Source: Sipunculus nudus (lineage: Eukaryota; Annelida; Sipuncula; Golfingiida; Sipunculidae). From it: a stretch of DNA of 64,000 nt. The stretch covers positions 1,178,001 through 1,242,000 of the forward strand of contig CM049310.1 in the NCBI GenBank assembly GCA_026874595.1, read 5' to 3'. The notes below the pieces were generated by a model that was not told the DNA's origin, made no database searches, and saw nothing but the letters and a program-made list of their open reading frames with translations. Below are positions 12,923-23,613 of this stretch, one piece after another. A program made the translations under genes and the position numbers. Each line of letters begins with the position of its first letter. Position 1 is the first letter of the stretch.

Positions 12923-13589
12923 TGTAGTGAATGCATGGTTCCGTAGGGGTCAGTCACACTGCAGGTGCCCGGGTTAGCTGTGTATCTAACTTACGTAAGC
13001 GGGGTTTGTCCGCTGGCTTGTAACAGCGATGTAGCGCTGGGCGACAACAGCCCGTGCGGGGCTGACCATGCTGATACCGCTCGGACGGTCACCGTCCCCC
13101 TTTAGCCTATAAATAGGGCGCGCGCAGAGCGTGTGAAGACACAGTGTGGAGTGTTGCTCTGTCCGCTCTCAGGGTGGTCAGCTCTCGTGTCAGCCTTAGA
13201 AGTGATGTGTTAACTTGCCATTGGGATTCTGTACTGGAATATTCACATTTACTTTTGGATTACCTATACTGCATAGGAGTATATATAATTGGACAACTCT
13301 ACCAACCTACGTTTACGGGGATTATTGTTTAGGGTATTGTGCGTAGCGGAATGACACCACGCCCCCGGCTTCGCCTGCAACGGAGTGAGAGAGCGCCTCG
13401 CCATCTTCTTTTGCCATCTGTAAGTTATCACTAAGTTGTATTAAAACCTTAATCATGTACTGCTGCCTTATTTCATTTATGAATGCGTGCGACTCAGAGT
13501 GTCAAGTGCAGATACATCAACCCGAGCCGTCAGGACTTCATTAAACTAACCCGAACTCACTTGTACCCCCCCCCCATCCGGCTGTTACA
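12923..13589 (+). repeat. 5' LTR
   Basis: 667 bp, TGT...ACA ends. It contains a TATAAATA box at 13108-13115 followed by a GC-rich stretch, so transcription probably starts near 13135-13145. An ATTAAA at about 13440 could act as a polyadenylation signal. The end carries a C-run that differs between the two LTRs. A 62-codon open frame (13144-13332) is identical in both LTRs, as expected from their common origin. Confidence 0.95.
13108..13115 (+). promoter_or_regulatory. TATA box in 5' LTR
   Basis: TATAAATA sits about 185 bp into the LTR and is followed by GGGCGCGCGC. It is conserved in the 3' LTR at the equivalent position (about 16239). Placement fits the U3/R boundary of an LTR promoter. Confidence 0.7.
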
Positions 13590-13596
13590 GATATTT

Positions 13597-13614
13597 TGGC
13601 GCCCAACGCGGGGC
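13597..13614 (+). other. tRNA-Lys-type primer binding site
   Basis: TGGCGCCCAACGCGGGGC starts 8 bases after the 5' LTR end. It matches the TGGCGCCCAACGTGGGGC class complementary to the 3' end of tRNA-Lys, with one difference. Its position fixes element orientation as plus. Confidence 0.85.
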
Positions 13615-13790
13615 TCGGGTATATTCATTAATTATCGATTCCAAATTGATAAGTAATTAAGCAGCAGTTTTATTGGTTCTTGTCGCCAACAAATTAATTT
13701 ATTGAGAAAAATTTAACAGTTATACATATTAGATAAACATATCTTAGGGTTATGAATTGACAGAATGGCTACAGAAAACACTAGTTCACG

Positions 13791-14294
13791 GTGGATATGG
13801 TTACTTATGACGTGTCCCTGTTCCGTACACCGAGGCTGATTTTAGTTGATGAACAGGAGCATAGAGCGGCGGTTACAGCTGAGAATCCTACACCGGCGCC
13901 ACCCATGAGGTCATCATATACGGATAGTGTGACAGAGCCGGATGATCGCCAGCCAGCCCACTACAGCATGACAAGCATGGTCAACCAAAGTCGACTGGAG
14001 AGACGAACTACATTTGATCCAGCAATAATTAACACTCAACCAAGATCAACCTTTGCTGAGAGAAATCCAACCGCACCTCAACTGGAAACAACAACGATGA
14101 ATCATCCAGCAGCGCCACCTATGAGGTCATCAGTCATAGAGAGAACGACGCAGCATGATCCTCGTCAGCATGACTTCTGCAGCATTGCAAGTATGCCCCA
14201 CCAATGGCGACCAAGACAACCGGAACCTGAATACAACAACGGCAAGACCGCGCAAACGACGAATGCCGTCAAAGAGGCCACCTCAGAACAATAG
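13791..14294 (+). pseudogene. gag-like remnant of LTR element
   Basis: An open frame of 167 codons starts with ATG at 13791, about 180 bp after the primer binding site, where gag normally begins. The product is Pro/Thr/Arg-rich and polar. It contains an internal duplication: an APPMRSS motif near residue 40 and again near residue 108, each followed about 18-20 residues later by an S-(M/I)-(T/A)-S-M motif. No major homology region or zinc knuckle (CX2CX4HX4C) is visible. Assignment to gag rests on position only. The stop at 14292-14294 is followed by broken frames. Confidence 0.45.
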
Positions 14295-14439
14295 ATATAT
14301 AGATAGACACAGGTTCTCAATACGTCGTCACACAAAAATTATTAGATTGGATTTACCATTTAAATAAGACACCCATTAAAGATAACCCTTGTACAACTGC
14401 AAGCAGCGAACGGTGAGCAATTACATATTACTAGTACAG

Positions 14440-14560
14440 CACAGCTAAGACCAACTCGGCGAGTCAGTTTATGAACAACCATGTTTAGTGTGTAATCTAC
14501 CCAATCTTGATGGAAAAATGGGGTTAAACGTATACAGAGAAGAGGGCTGATTTAAATCTC
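14440..14560 (+). pseudogene. Possible aspartic protease remnant
   Basis: One frame reads VCNLPNLDGKMGLNVY around 14485-14545. This resembles the (V/I)xDLxNLDGxLGxDF segment near the C-terminal end of Ty3/gypsy proteases. The catalytic DTG/DSG is not seen and stops flank the segment. The match is short and should be treated as a hint. Confidence 0.35.
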
Positions 14561-14754
14561 TACACCACATGAGATCCTGAAACTCGTCAAGTTAAATCAC
14601 CGCACAGATCCTCATATCTGCCTCTAGTCCCAGAAACCACTGAAATAGAATCGATGATTACGTACTTTGCTCCATCAAAGAGCCTTTTCTAGAACCTACT
14701 TGTACTGTTGAGCTTTCTTCCGCTTTCAAGAAAGACTGCCAGCGCCACCTGGAT

Positions 14755-15440
14755 GACAGAATTGAAGACTACACCATGGACCGAAGAAGAACTGGTCAGC
14801 CTCCAAAAAAGAAGATCCAAATACCCGAACCGTAACAAACTGACTCGGATTCTCTACAGCGACCGCTTTGGTGAACAGTGAGCTGTGAGAACTGAGATGT
14901 GGCTGCAGTGGGACACCCTTAAGTGTCGAGACGAATTACTCTAGCGAGTACTACCGTTAAAGCCTCATGAGTCCACTTGGCTACTAGATGCGGCCAAACA
15001 ACCGAGGGAGTAGATAATGCATAAGCTTCATGGAACGGAGCTGGGGAGGCCACCTTGGGTTCAGGAATACTATAGTAAAATTCGACAGAGGTGATACTGA
15101 CCCAAACAACGCGAAGAAATTGCGCATTGGTGTCAAAAAACGTAAAGAGAGTGCTACTCAGAAAACTGGATCTAGGCGGAGCAAAGCGAAGTTGCAGCAA
15201 AAGCCATGCAGTTGGGGCATCTCTTGAAGGTTGGCCATAGATAGTCTAGATAGACTCCCGATAAAGAAGGTTGGTAACCGCGATATTGTAGTCCTGGCTG
15301 ACTACTTCAGCAAGCGGATCGAGGTATATATGCACTCAAGGATCGCACAGCGCAAGCGGTAGACACAGTTCATTTATCATTTGGAGAACCACTGCAACTG
15401 CACTCCGATCAAGGCGTTTGAATCTGTTCAGCGGTAATTG
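14755..15440 (+). pseudogene. Degraded integrase of LTR element
   Basis: Integrase pieces are visible in shifting frames. First comes a linker-like PWTEEELVSLQK (about 14785-14820) with a QWDTLKCRDELL-like stretch near 14905-14940. Next is the zinc-finger region, with HLGFRNTIVKF and then an AHWCQK segment around 15045-15140. Last is the core, with IVVLADYFSKRIEVY (about 15280-15325) and the LHSDQG motif (about 15395-15415). Order and spacing match a Ty3/gypsy integrase. Several stops and frame changes make it non-functional. Confidence 0.75.
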
Positions 15441-16038
15441 GAACTACTTGAAGAAGGCAACACCGAAAAACCATCAGACTACATCATCTCAGCCACCGAT
15501 GTTAGCACTGAGTTAGAGAGATAAGCTCAGGTTCAACACCTCTTACCTACACCCTTGTATCGGGGAAATCAACAAAAACAGAGAAACTCTCCAGACAAGA
15601 AGCCTTCCCGACCCCTACACCTGAGGACGACGACGCCTTCCCCTGGAGGGAGCATCCATCGGAGAAAGCCAAAAAAAAAAAAGGTTCCAATTACCGTACC
15701 CTCTCCCTACCGAACAGACGGCACTGGAGGAGCTGATGAAAGAAGCAGACGCCAAGTGCTAATGAAATTTGTGCTTATTTAACAATGATGTGTGATGAAA
15801 CTCTTGGACTCTGTGATTTCCAGAACTCGCATGGAGAGAGCAAAATGACTCTATATAGTACATATCACTATATAGACAGTAAGAATATTTCTGGTTAATA
15901 CGAGGACTTGTAGCTTTCTTTGTAAGGTTTACGTCGTATTTGGTTCTTTTATATTTTTCATTAATGATTATTTTTGTGTTTTGTCATTTCAGGCGCAGCC
16001 GACGGGGTGGTGGAGATTTTCGCTACGCTACAATCATT
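15441..16038. other. 3' interior of LTR element, no recognisable gene
   Basis: The stretch contains a low-complexity Pro/Arg/Lys-rich open frame (15555-15782) and an AT-rich trailer. No envelope or chromodomain motif is seen. It is internal to the retrotransposon. Confidence 0.5.
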
Positions 16039-16053
16039 AAAGGGGGAGGGAAA
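16039..16053 (+). other. Polypurine tract
   Basis: AAAGGGGGAGGGAAA lies directly against the TGTAGTG start of the 3' LTR. This is where plus-strand DNA synthesis is primed in LTR elements. Confidence 0.9.
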
Positions 16054-16721
16054 TGTAGTGAATGCATGGTTCCGTAGGGGTCAGTCACACTGCAGGTGCC
16101 CGGGTTAGCTGTATATCTAACTTACGTAAGCGGGGTTTGTCCGCTGGCTTGTAACAGCGATGTAGCGCTAGGCGACAACCGCCCGTGCAGGGCTGACCAT
16201 GCTGATACCGCTCGGACGGTCACCGTCCCCCTTTAGCCTATAAATAGGGCGCGCGCAGAGCGTGTGAAGACACAGTGTGGAGTGTTGCTCTGTCCGCTCT
16301 CAGGGTGGTCAGCTCTCGTGTCAGCCTTAGAAGTGATGTGTTAACTTGCCATTGGGATTCTGTACTGGAATATTCACATTTACTTTTGGATTACCTATAC
16401 TGCATAGGAGTATATATAATTGGACAACTCTACCAACCTACGTTTACGGGGATTATTGTTTAGGGTATTGTGCGTAGCGGAATGACACCACGCCCCCGGC
16501 TTCGCCTGCAACGGAGTGAGAGAGCGCCTCACCATCTTCTTTTGCCATCTGTAAGTTATCACTAAGTTGTATTAAAACCTTAATCATGTACTGCTGCCTT
16601 ATTTCATTTATGAATGCGTGCGACTCAGAGTGTCAAGTGCAGATACATCAACCCGAGCCGTTAGGACTTCATTAAACTAACCCGAACTCACGTGCTACAT
16701 CCCCCCCCCCCGGGTGTTACA
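16054..16721 (+). repeat. 3' LTR
   Basis: 668 bp, nearly identical to the 5' LTR. I count about six substitutions before the terminal C-rich stretch, where the two copies differ more. It ends TGTTACA and is followed by CTTGG, the target duplication. Confidence 0.95.
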
Positions 16722-16726
16722 CTTGG

Positions 16727-17075
16727 TATGTGAGCCATATGTAAAAGAGCAAAGGTTTGGGATGAAAGGTTTGGATTAAAATGCATCCACAAGCTTTTCA
16801 AAGAAGTGGGTCCTGTGATCGTGACCTGTCACCTTGTGACCTCAAAATAATTGTGGTTCTTCTCCTGTTGGTAGGAGAGCCATATGTGAAAGATGGAAGG
16901 TTTGGGATGAAAATTTTGGCTTAAAATGCATCCACAAGCTTTTCAAAGAAGTGGGTCGTGTGATCTTGACCTTTGACCTAGTGACCTCAAAATAATTATG
17001 GTTCTTCCCCTGCTAGTAGGTGAGCCATATGTGAAAATGGAAGGTGTGGGATGAAAATTTTGGCTATAAGAATTA
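16727..17075 (+). repeat. TGACCT tandem family, right part of interrupted array
   Basis: Continues the array cut by the LTR element; 'atgtgagccatatg' and 'ggaaggtttgggatgaaa' blocks recur every ~170 bp. An exact TGACCT-T-TGACCT lies at 16967-16979. Confidence 0.88.
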
Positions 17076-17310
17076 ATTCTGGGGGTGCAAACACAACCCG
17101 TAACTCGGAGAATATAGGTCGAAGTGACCTAATTTCAGGTTTACAAGGAGATCTTTGTAGAACCTTTAAGACTGCATAGGGTTCATGATCATGGCCCTTA
17201 CGGTTACAATTTGTGCCCTGCTAATGGACGGCGGGCCGGACAGATGGAAAGACGACGGTCAAAGACCCATCGCTATAGTACAGCATGACTGAAAGTCAGC
17301 TGAGCTAAAA
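17076..17310 (+). repeat. Dispersed-family tail with hairpin
   Basis: Matches 9925-10135 and 59810-60122: a GTCGAAGTGACCTAATTTCAGG block, then a TTACAATTTGTGCCCTGCTAA block, a CGG/GGAC-rich stretch, and a terminal hairpin-like CATGACTGAAAGTCAGCTGAGCTAAAAAA. Confidence 0.8.
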
Positions 17311-17999
17311 AATATTTTAATTGCTCCCTCTGCGTTCTCGCATCATCTACCTATTCGATTATTACATTACGACTATGTTAGCGTAGCCATGTATCTGTTT
17401 GCCAGCAACACGGAAACCAGCCAGCAAGGTGTGCTCTGAGCCAATGTTGTTAGATTTCGTTTGAATTACAGCTCACCGGCCGGGCATCCTATGTGCACAT
17501 TCAAGGACCAGTGCAAACCACATGTCGGGCCATTCTCTCTTAGCCTTTGCCACATACAGACTGTGACCCATTTAAACGGTTGTCGGGGATCTGAGCTGTC
17601 ACTCAAAAGAAATGTAACAACAGTTGCTCCGTGTATTCCACGCATTGCTGGTAAACCGTCTTGCTGGCAACACGACCTTATAGTTATGTAAATACCTTGT
17701 CACATCAGTTGTGTGTCGCATATCGGGTATCATTTACACGCAGTAAAGAGGACCACAACACTACCTATGGAATAAGTTTGTGGTCTTGCTCATACACAAT
17801 GGCCTCTTCAACCCCTAAAAAATTGCCAACAGCATTTATATTTGCTATTTATTAATCATGTGACCATATCAGCCAACCATACAGGTTGCGTCTTTCAGCA
17901 CAGGGTCTCATCTGATTGGACCAAAATACAGTGTTCCCCTCTAGTGTAGCAATTCAGGACCTGAGGTCAAAACAAACAGCGCTTACGATATAGGTAGTA
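17311..17999. other. Apparently single-copy segment, no gene recognised
   Basis: I find no second copy of this stretch in the window, and it is less AT-rich than its neighbours. Two overlapping plus-strand open frames (17461-17691 and 17661-17855) have no motif I recognise. It could be part of a larger repeat represented once here. Confidence 0.35.
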
Positions 18000-18480
18000 G
18001 GGTTATATGTAAAGCGCTGTGTAAAGAGTGTACACCTGGCTAGACTGAGTGAACTTTTGACCTGTACATGGCTGCACTGAGCTCTTGACCTGTTGCATAA
18101 TCTGATACAGTTGGCAGTCTGCCAAAGCTATAAATAGATCCATACTGACCTTTGGCCTGTTGCCAAATCTGAAATAGTAGCCACACCGTTGCCCAAGCTC
18201 ACAGATTGGCTCCACATGCAGCCCTGAGCGGCATGACTTACATGAAGTGATCACATGATACTCATGAGTTGATCACATGCTACCTATGAGGTGATCACAT
18301 GGTGCCCATTAGGTGTTCACATGTCACTCATGAGGTAATCACATGCCTAGTGCTTGGCTGCACTGATTGAACTCTTGACCTATATCTGGCTGCACTGAAT
18401 GAACTCTTGATCAGTTGCCAAATCTGAAACAGTTACCAGTTTCTCAACCTATTTAAAGATATAGACACAATCATGGTCTG
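18000..18480. repeat. Dispersed repeat copy 1 with TGATCACATG minisatellite
   Basis: Shares 'acagttggcagtctgccaaa' and the following ~170 bp with 21420-21560. Both copies lead into a short tandem array of ~22-bp units built on ATGAGGTGATCACATG (18241-18346 and 21572-21656), then 'cttggctgcactgattgaac'. The tandem array was therefore part of the dispersed unit, and its copy number differs between the two. Confidence 0.85.
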
Positions 18481-20870
18481 TTGGTAAATCTGTTTACACA
18501 TACTGAAAGACTTTGGCTAAAATGCTTTTTTTTTCAAGCCGACATATTCATAAAATTTTTATTTAAATATCTAGAATAATAAAAGATGTAGTGCTTTCAT
18601 TGTTAAAGGTCCAATAATTCTACCAAAAATCATTCAAGTAAACTTGATCAAAGGCCACCTAAGAATAATTTTCGTGCAATGTTACAGAAGTTAGAATTGA
18701 AACAATAATTTTGTAGAAAAATACTATTGCAGTCCTCAGTTTGAAATAGACATAATAATGGCCATAATACCAACTTAAGCTTTTCACGACTCAAACAAAA
18801 ATCAACAAACTCAATCTATTCTGATATGATTGAAAGAACCATGTCCTAGGATAATTCTTTTGAAAAATCGAACAATTCAACTTGACAGTTTCATCATAAA
18901 CATTTTAAGCTGAAAGAGGCTAAAATTATGAGTTTTTTTGCCCTTAAAAAACAGGTCAATGTAGGTGGCACCACGAAATCTGCAACTTCAAATATGAGTC
19001 ATGTGACCAACATTTGCACAATACTTCATGATGCTAGCTCCAGTCATTTCTGAGATTGCTATGTCAGTATGCTTACTTGGCCAAATGACTAAGTTCAAAT
19101 TTGCGTAACTCCGCCAAAATTCATCAAACGCAAACAATTTGAACAAACTTGAGAGGGCTCGCCTCTGGGATCTGTAAAATATTTAACAATTTGGCTGGAA
19201 TGTTTACAAGAAGAAGACTTTTAAAGGTTTTTCAGCTTTTTCCCTATAAAATCTAAGTAAATGCGGATAGCAAAAAACATAAGCTGAATCCCACAATATT
19301 TAATATGTGACAGATTATTTCATAAAATCTGGGGATGGTAGCTCCTGCTATTCCTGAGAAATTATGGGTTAATGTACAGATGACCAATGACCCATGTACA
19401 AAAAAAGTCAATGCAGGTGGCGCCACCAACACCTGAATTTCATATATGACTCATGTGACCAACACTGGCATACAATTTGGTGATGATAGCTCTGGCCGTA
19501 TCTGATATTGTCATTTTAGTATGTTTTTTTTGGACAGATGACTAAGTTCAACTTCCTGTAACTCGGCCAAAATTCACCGAACTTGAACCATTCGAACAAA
19601 CTTGAGAGAGGTGGTATAAAAGATTATTTCTGTGAAATATTGAATAATTTGGCTTGACAGTTTCGTCGGAGAAGATTTTATTGAGGTTTTTAGCTTTTTC
19701 TCTAAAAAATCTAAGAAAATGCAGAATTTTTCAGATGGCTAATTTTTTGCATTAAATTTCATGATGCTAGCTCCAGTTGTTTTCAAAATAGTATGGGTTA
19801 ACGTACAGACGACGGGCACTGCCACATCATCACATTAGCTCACAGGTTCGCTAAAAATTACTACAGATCCATACTGAATGCAAAATTATAATTCAGATAC
19901 ATTTCACTGATGGCAAAATCTTGAATTAAGTTGAGTATGGTTACCAATTATTAATAATCCATGTACAGCCGTCTTTATATACCCGCAGAGAGTTGTAAAC
20001 CTGTGATTGGAAACACTGCCTGGCATGAGGAATATCTAAAATCATGAATCTACATTTTTTAAAAGCTTTTAAATTATTCTTGTCAATATTAACCATAGAA
20101 TTCCTGAAATCTAAATGTCTATAGAGGCATGATGCAACGGATGCTGATAAACTGATGCCAGGTTAGATGTATCTGCTTCACACAGCTAACATATATGGTA
20201 AAATTACTCAATTTAATCTTTATAATTCAGCCAAAATTCATTCTTTTGAACCATAATAGACAATTATTATAAGAATTATTCAGGGAATTATTCTTGTAAA
20301 ATATTAAACAAATTGGCCTCAGTGGCATCAGTCAAAAATTGTTTTACAGGTTTATAACTCATATGGGAAAATACAGCAAAATGGCTAAGTTAAGCTTCCC
20401 ATAACTCACCAAAAATCACTGAACCAAAACCATTTGAACAAACTTGAATCATCAACATCTAAGGATAATTAATGTGTGAGATTTAAGAATTTGGCCCAGT
20501 GGTTTTTGAGAAGAAGATCTTTGTAGCCACTGAGCTAAAATCGGCTGTTACAGCATATGACTAAATTTAGCTTCCCAAAACTCAAAACTGAACAGTTTCG
20601 GAGAAGAAGATTTTTGAAGGTTGTTTTGCTTTTTCCCTATAAAATTTAAGAAAATACAGTTAGCCAAAAAATAAGCAAAATCCGATTGAGTTTTTTAGAT
20701 GACTAATTTTATGCATAAAATTTCGTGATGCTAACTCTTGCCGTTTTCAAGTTAGTATGGGTTAACGTACAGACGATGGACGACGGACGATGGACGCCGG
20801 ACAACGCCACACCATCGCATAAGCTCACAGGTTCGCTAAAAAGGCCTAAGTGTAATATTAAAGGATACAT
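18481..20870. repeat. Dispersed family ending in CTCACAGGTTCGCTAA
   Basis: Repeated ~200-bp modules ('ccaaaattcaccgaacttgaa', 'agaagaagattttt', 'agctttttccctataaaat') fill this stretch. Full tails occur at about 19800-19856 and 20755-20840: a GTTAACGTACAGACGA block, a CGGACGACGGAC-type stretch, then AAGCTCACAGGTTCGCTAA. Two GGTGGC(A/G)CCACC cores occur (about 18966 and 19418). No gene is seen. Confidence 0.8.
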
Positions 20871-21790
20871 ATGCCATAAACAAACAAGGCCTACAGGCCT
20901 AATGCGAACCTGTGCATATGGATATACACCCGGTGTAACGCTTCAATGCTGAACCACTACTTTTCATATATATGAACAATGCAAGTACTAAACATTTTGA
21001 ACAAGAAACAATACACAAACATCACTGCTGAAATTCTGGCATGGGTGCATACAACAAAAAATTATTGTAGGTGGCACCACTAGTCTTGTATCCGACAAAG
21101 CTATTTGACATGTAGAAATATGGCCAATTTCAGGCTGATATATCAAATTCTTCCGTAGAATTAAGCAGGCACATACACTTTGCAAAAGTCATTGTAGATG
21201 GCGACACCTGTCTTGTGAACGAGAAAGCCATTAAAGACACATAGACAGGTCAGAATATCAGGCCAATACATCAAACTTACCTTGAGTCTGATGCACAAGG
21301 CTGACAAGGCTTAGGTGAGAAAGGCTGTTGCCCCGAGTGTACTGTGACAAATTACTGGCTCAGGCTACTGCACTGAGTGAACTCTTGACCTGCACCTGGC
21401 TAGCCTGAGTGAACACCTCACCTGTTGCATAATCTGACACAGTTGGCAGTCTGCCAAAGCTATAAATAAATCCAGGCTGACCTTTTGCCTATTGCCAAAT
21501 CTGAAATAGTAGCCAAACAATTGCATAAGCTCACAGGTTGGCTCCATATGCAGCCCTGAGGGGCATGACACCCATGAGGTGATCACATGATACTCATGAG
21601 GTGATCACATGCTACCCATGAGATGATCACATGCTGCCCATGAGGTGATCACATGCCTTGTGCTTGGCTGCACTGATTGAACTGTTGACCTATATTTGGC
21701 TGCACTGAATGAACTCTTAATCTGTTGCCAAATCTGAAACAGTTGGCAGTTTCTCAACCTATTCAAGAAACATACACAATCTTGGCCTGT
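20871..21790. repeat. Dispersed repeats, second copy of 18-kb and 10-kb blocks
   Basis: Begins with GCCTACAGGCCTAATGCGAACC (as at 8057 and 45337), followed by a block like 10130-10560, then the block shared with 10580-10700, and then the unit shared with 18000-18480 including a TGATCACATG tandem stretch (21572-21656). The same order of blocks suggests one composite repeat. Confidence 0.8.
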
Positions 21791-23613
21791 TATGTAACTC
21801 TGCTAAAATTTATCCAACACAAACCATTTGAACAAACTTGAGAGGGCTCACCTCTAGGATCATTTGTGTAAAATATTGAACAATTTGGCTGGACTGTTCA
21901 CAAGAAGAAGCCTTTTTTCAGCTTTTTCCTTGTAAAATCTAAGTAAATGCAGATAGCAAAAATAAGCTGAATCCATCAACATTTGATATGTGACAGATTA
22001 TTTCATAAAATCTGGGGATGGTAGCTCCTGCTATTCCTGAGAAATTATGAGTTAGTGTACGGATGATATGTAATATCATAAATCTACATTTTTTTAAAGC
22101 TTTAAAAAAACATTCTTGTCAATATTTTCCATAGATAACCTGAAATCTAAATGTCTAGAGGCATGATGTAATGATAAACTGGTGCTAGGCTAGTTGTATC
22201 TGCTTCACACAGCTAACATATATGGTACAATTACTCAATTCAATCTTTATAATTCAGCCAAAATTCATTTTTTGGAACCATAAAAGACAATTATTATAAG
22301 AATGATTCAGGGAATTATTCTTGCAAAATATTAAACAAACTAGCCTCAGTATCATCAGTCGAAAAACGTTTTGTAGGTTTATAACTCATATGGGAAAATA
22401 CAGCAAAATGACAAGGTTCAGCTTCTTATAAATCAGCCAAAAATCATTGAACCAAAACCATTTGAACAAACTTGAATTATCAACATCTAAGGATAACTAA
22501 TGTGTGAGATTTAAGAATTTGGCCCAGTGGTTTTTGAGAAGAAGATTTTTGTAGCCACTTAGCTAACATGGGCTGTTATGGCATATGACTAAATTCAGCT
22601 TCCCATAACTCAGCCAAAAGTCACTGAACTGAGACCATTTAAACAAACTTAAATTATCAGCATCTAAGGATAATTAATGTGTGAGATTTAAGAATTTGGC
22701 CCAATGGTTTTTTAGAAGATTTTTGTAGCCACTTAACTAACATTGGCTGTTATGGCATATGACTAAATTCAGCTTCCCATTACTCAGCCAAAAGTCACTG
22801 AACTGAGACTATTTGAAAAAACTTAAATTATCAGCATCTAAGGATAATTAATGTGTGAGATTTAAGAATTTGGCCCAGTGGTTTTTGAGAAGAAGATTTT
22901 TGTAGCCACTTAGCTAAAATGGGCTGTTATGGCATATGACTAAATTAGCTTCCCATAACTTAGCCAAAAGTCACCGAACTGAGACCATTGGAACAAACTT
23001 CAGAAAGCACTACCCTAGGATCATTTCTGTGCGATATTAAACAATTTGGCTATTTCGTTTCAGAGAAGAAGTTATTTGTAGCTGTCAGTATGATACAGGC
23101 ACTAATGACCCCCGTACAAAAAAGGCCGGTGCAGGTCGCGCCACCAATACCTTAATTTCATATATGACTCATGTGACCAACATTGGCATAAAATTTGGTG
23201 ATGATAGCTCAAGCCATTTCTGAGATTGTAATTTTAGTATGCTTTTTTTGGACAGATGACTAAGTTCAACTTCCTGTAAATTGGGCAAAAATCACCGAAC
23301 TTAACCATTCGAGCAAACTTGAGAGAGATTGTTCCAGGAATCATTTCTGTAAAATACTGGACAATTTGGCTGAACTGATTCGGAGAGGAAGATTTTTTAA
23401 GCTTTTTTAGCTTTTTCCCTATGAAATCTAAGAAAATGCAGTTAGCCAAAAAAATAAGCAAAATCCGATTGAGTATTTTAGATGACTAATTTTATGCATA
23501 AAATTTCGTGATACTAATTCTTGCCGTTTTCAAGATAGTGTGGGTTAACGTACAGACGACGGACGACGGACGCCGGACGACGCCGAACCATCGCAAAAGC
23601 TCACAGGTTCGCT
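21791..23613. repeat. ~180-bp internal tandem within dispersed family
   Basis: Three close copies of a ~178-bp unit start near 22500, 22678 and 22853, each with 'gagatttaagaatttggccc'; a related unit lies at about 20480. The stretch ends at 23540-23613 with the CGGACGACGGACG stretch and CTCACAGGTTCGCTAA tail. It is the same family as 18481-20870. Confidence 0.85.

Larger units (their letters stand above)
12923..16721 (+). mobile_element. Ty3/gypsy-type LTR retrotransposon, non-autonomous copy
   Basis: A complete 3,799-bp element flanked by the 5-bp target duplication CTTGG (12918-12922 and 16722-16726). The LTRs are 667 and 668 bp and begin TGTAGTG and end TGTTACA. A lysine-type primer binding site follows the 5' LTR and a purine tract precedes the 3' LTR. 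The 2.46-kb interior is far shorter than an intact element, and its gag-, protease- and integrase-like remnants are full of stops and frameshifts; I see no reverse transcriptase motif. The LTRs differ at only about six positions outside their last ~35 bases, so insertion looks recent. Together this suggests a defective element mobilised in trans. Confidence 0.93.

Noticed and set aside
13144-16463. Identical 62-codon open frame in both LTRs as a conserved gene
   Set aside because: Identity is explained by the LTRs being copies of each other; the frame lies just after the TATA box in likely untranslated R/U5 sequence.
20820-23613. CTCACAGGTTCGCTAA as a tRNA-derived SINE B box
   Set aside because: GGTTCG matches half of a B box, but no A box lies at the right distance upstream and no cloverleaf can be drawn.
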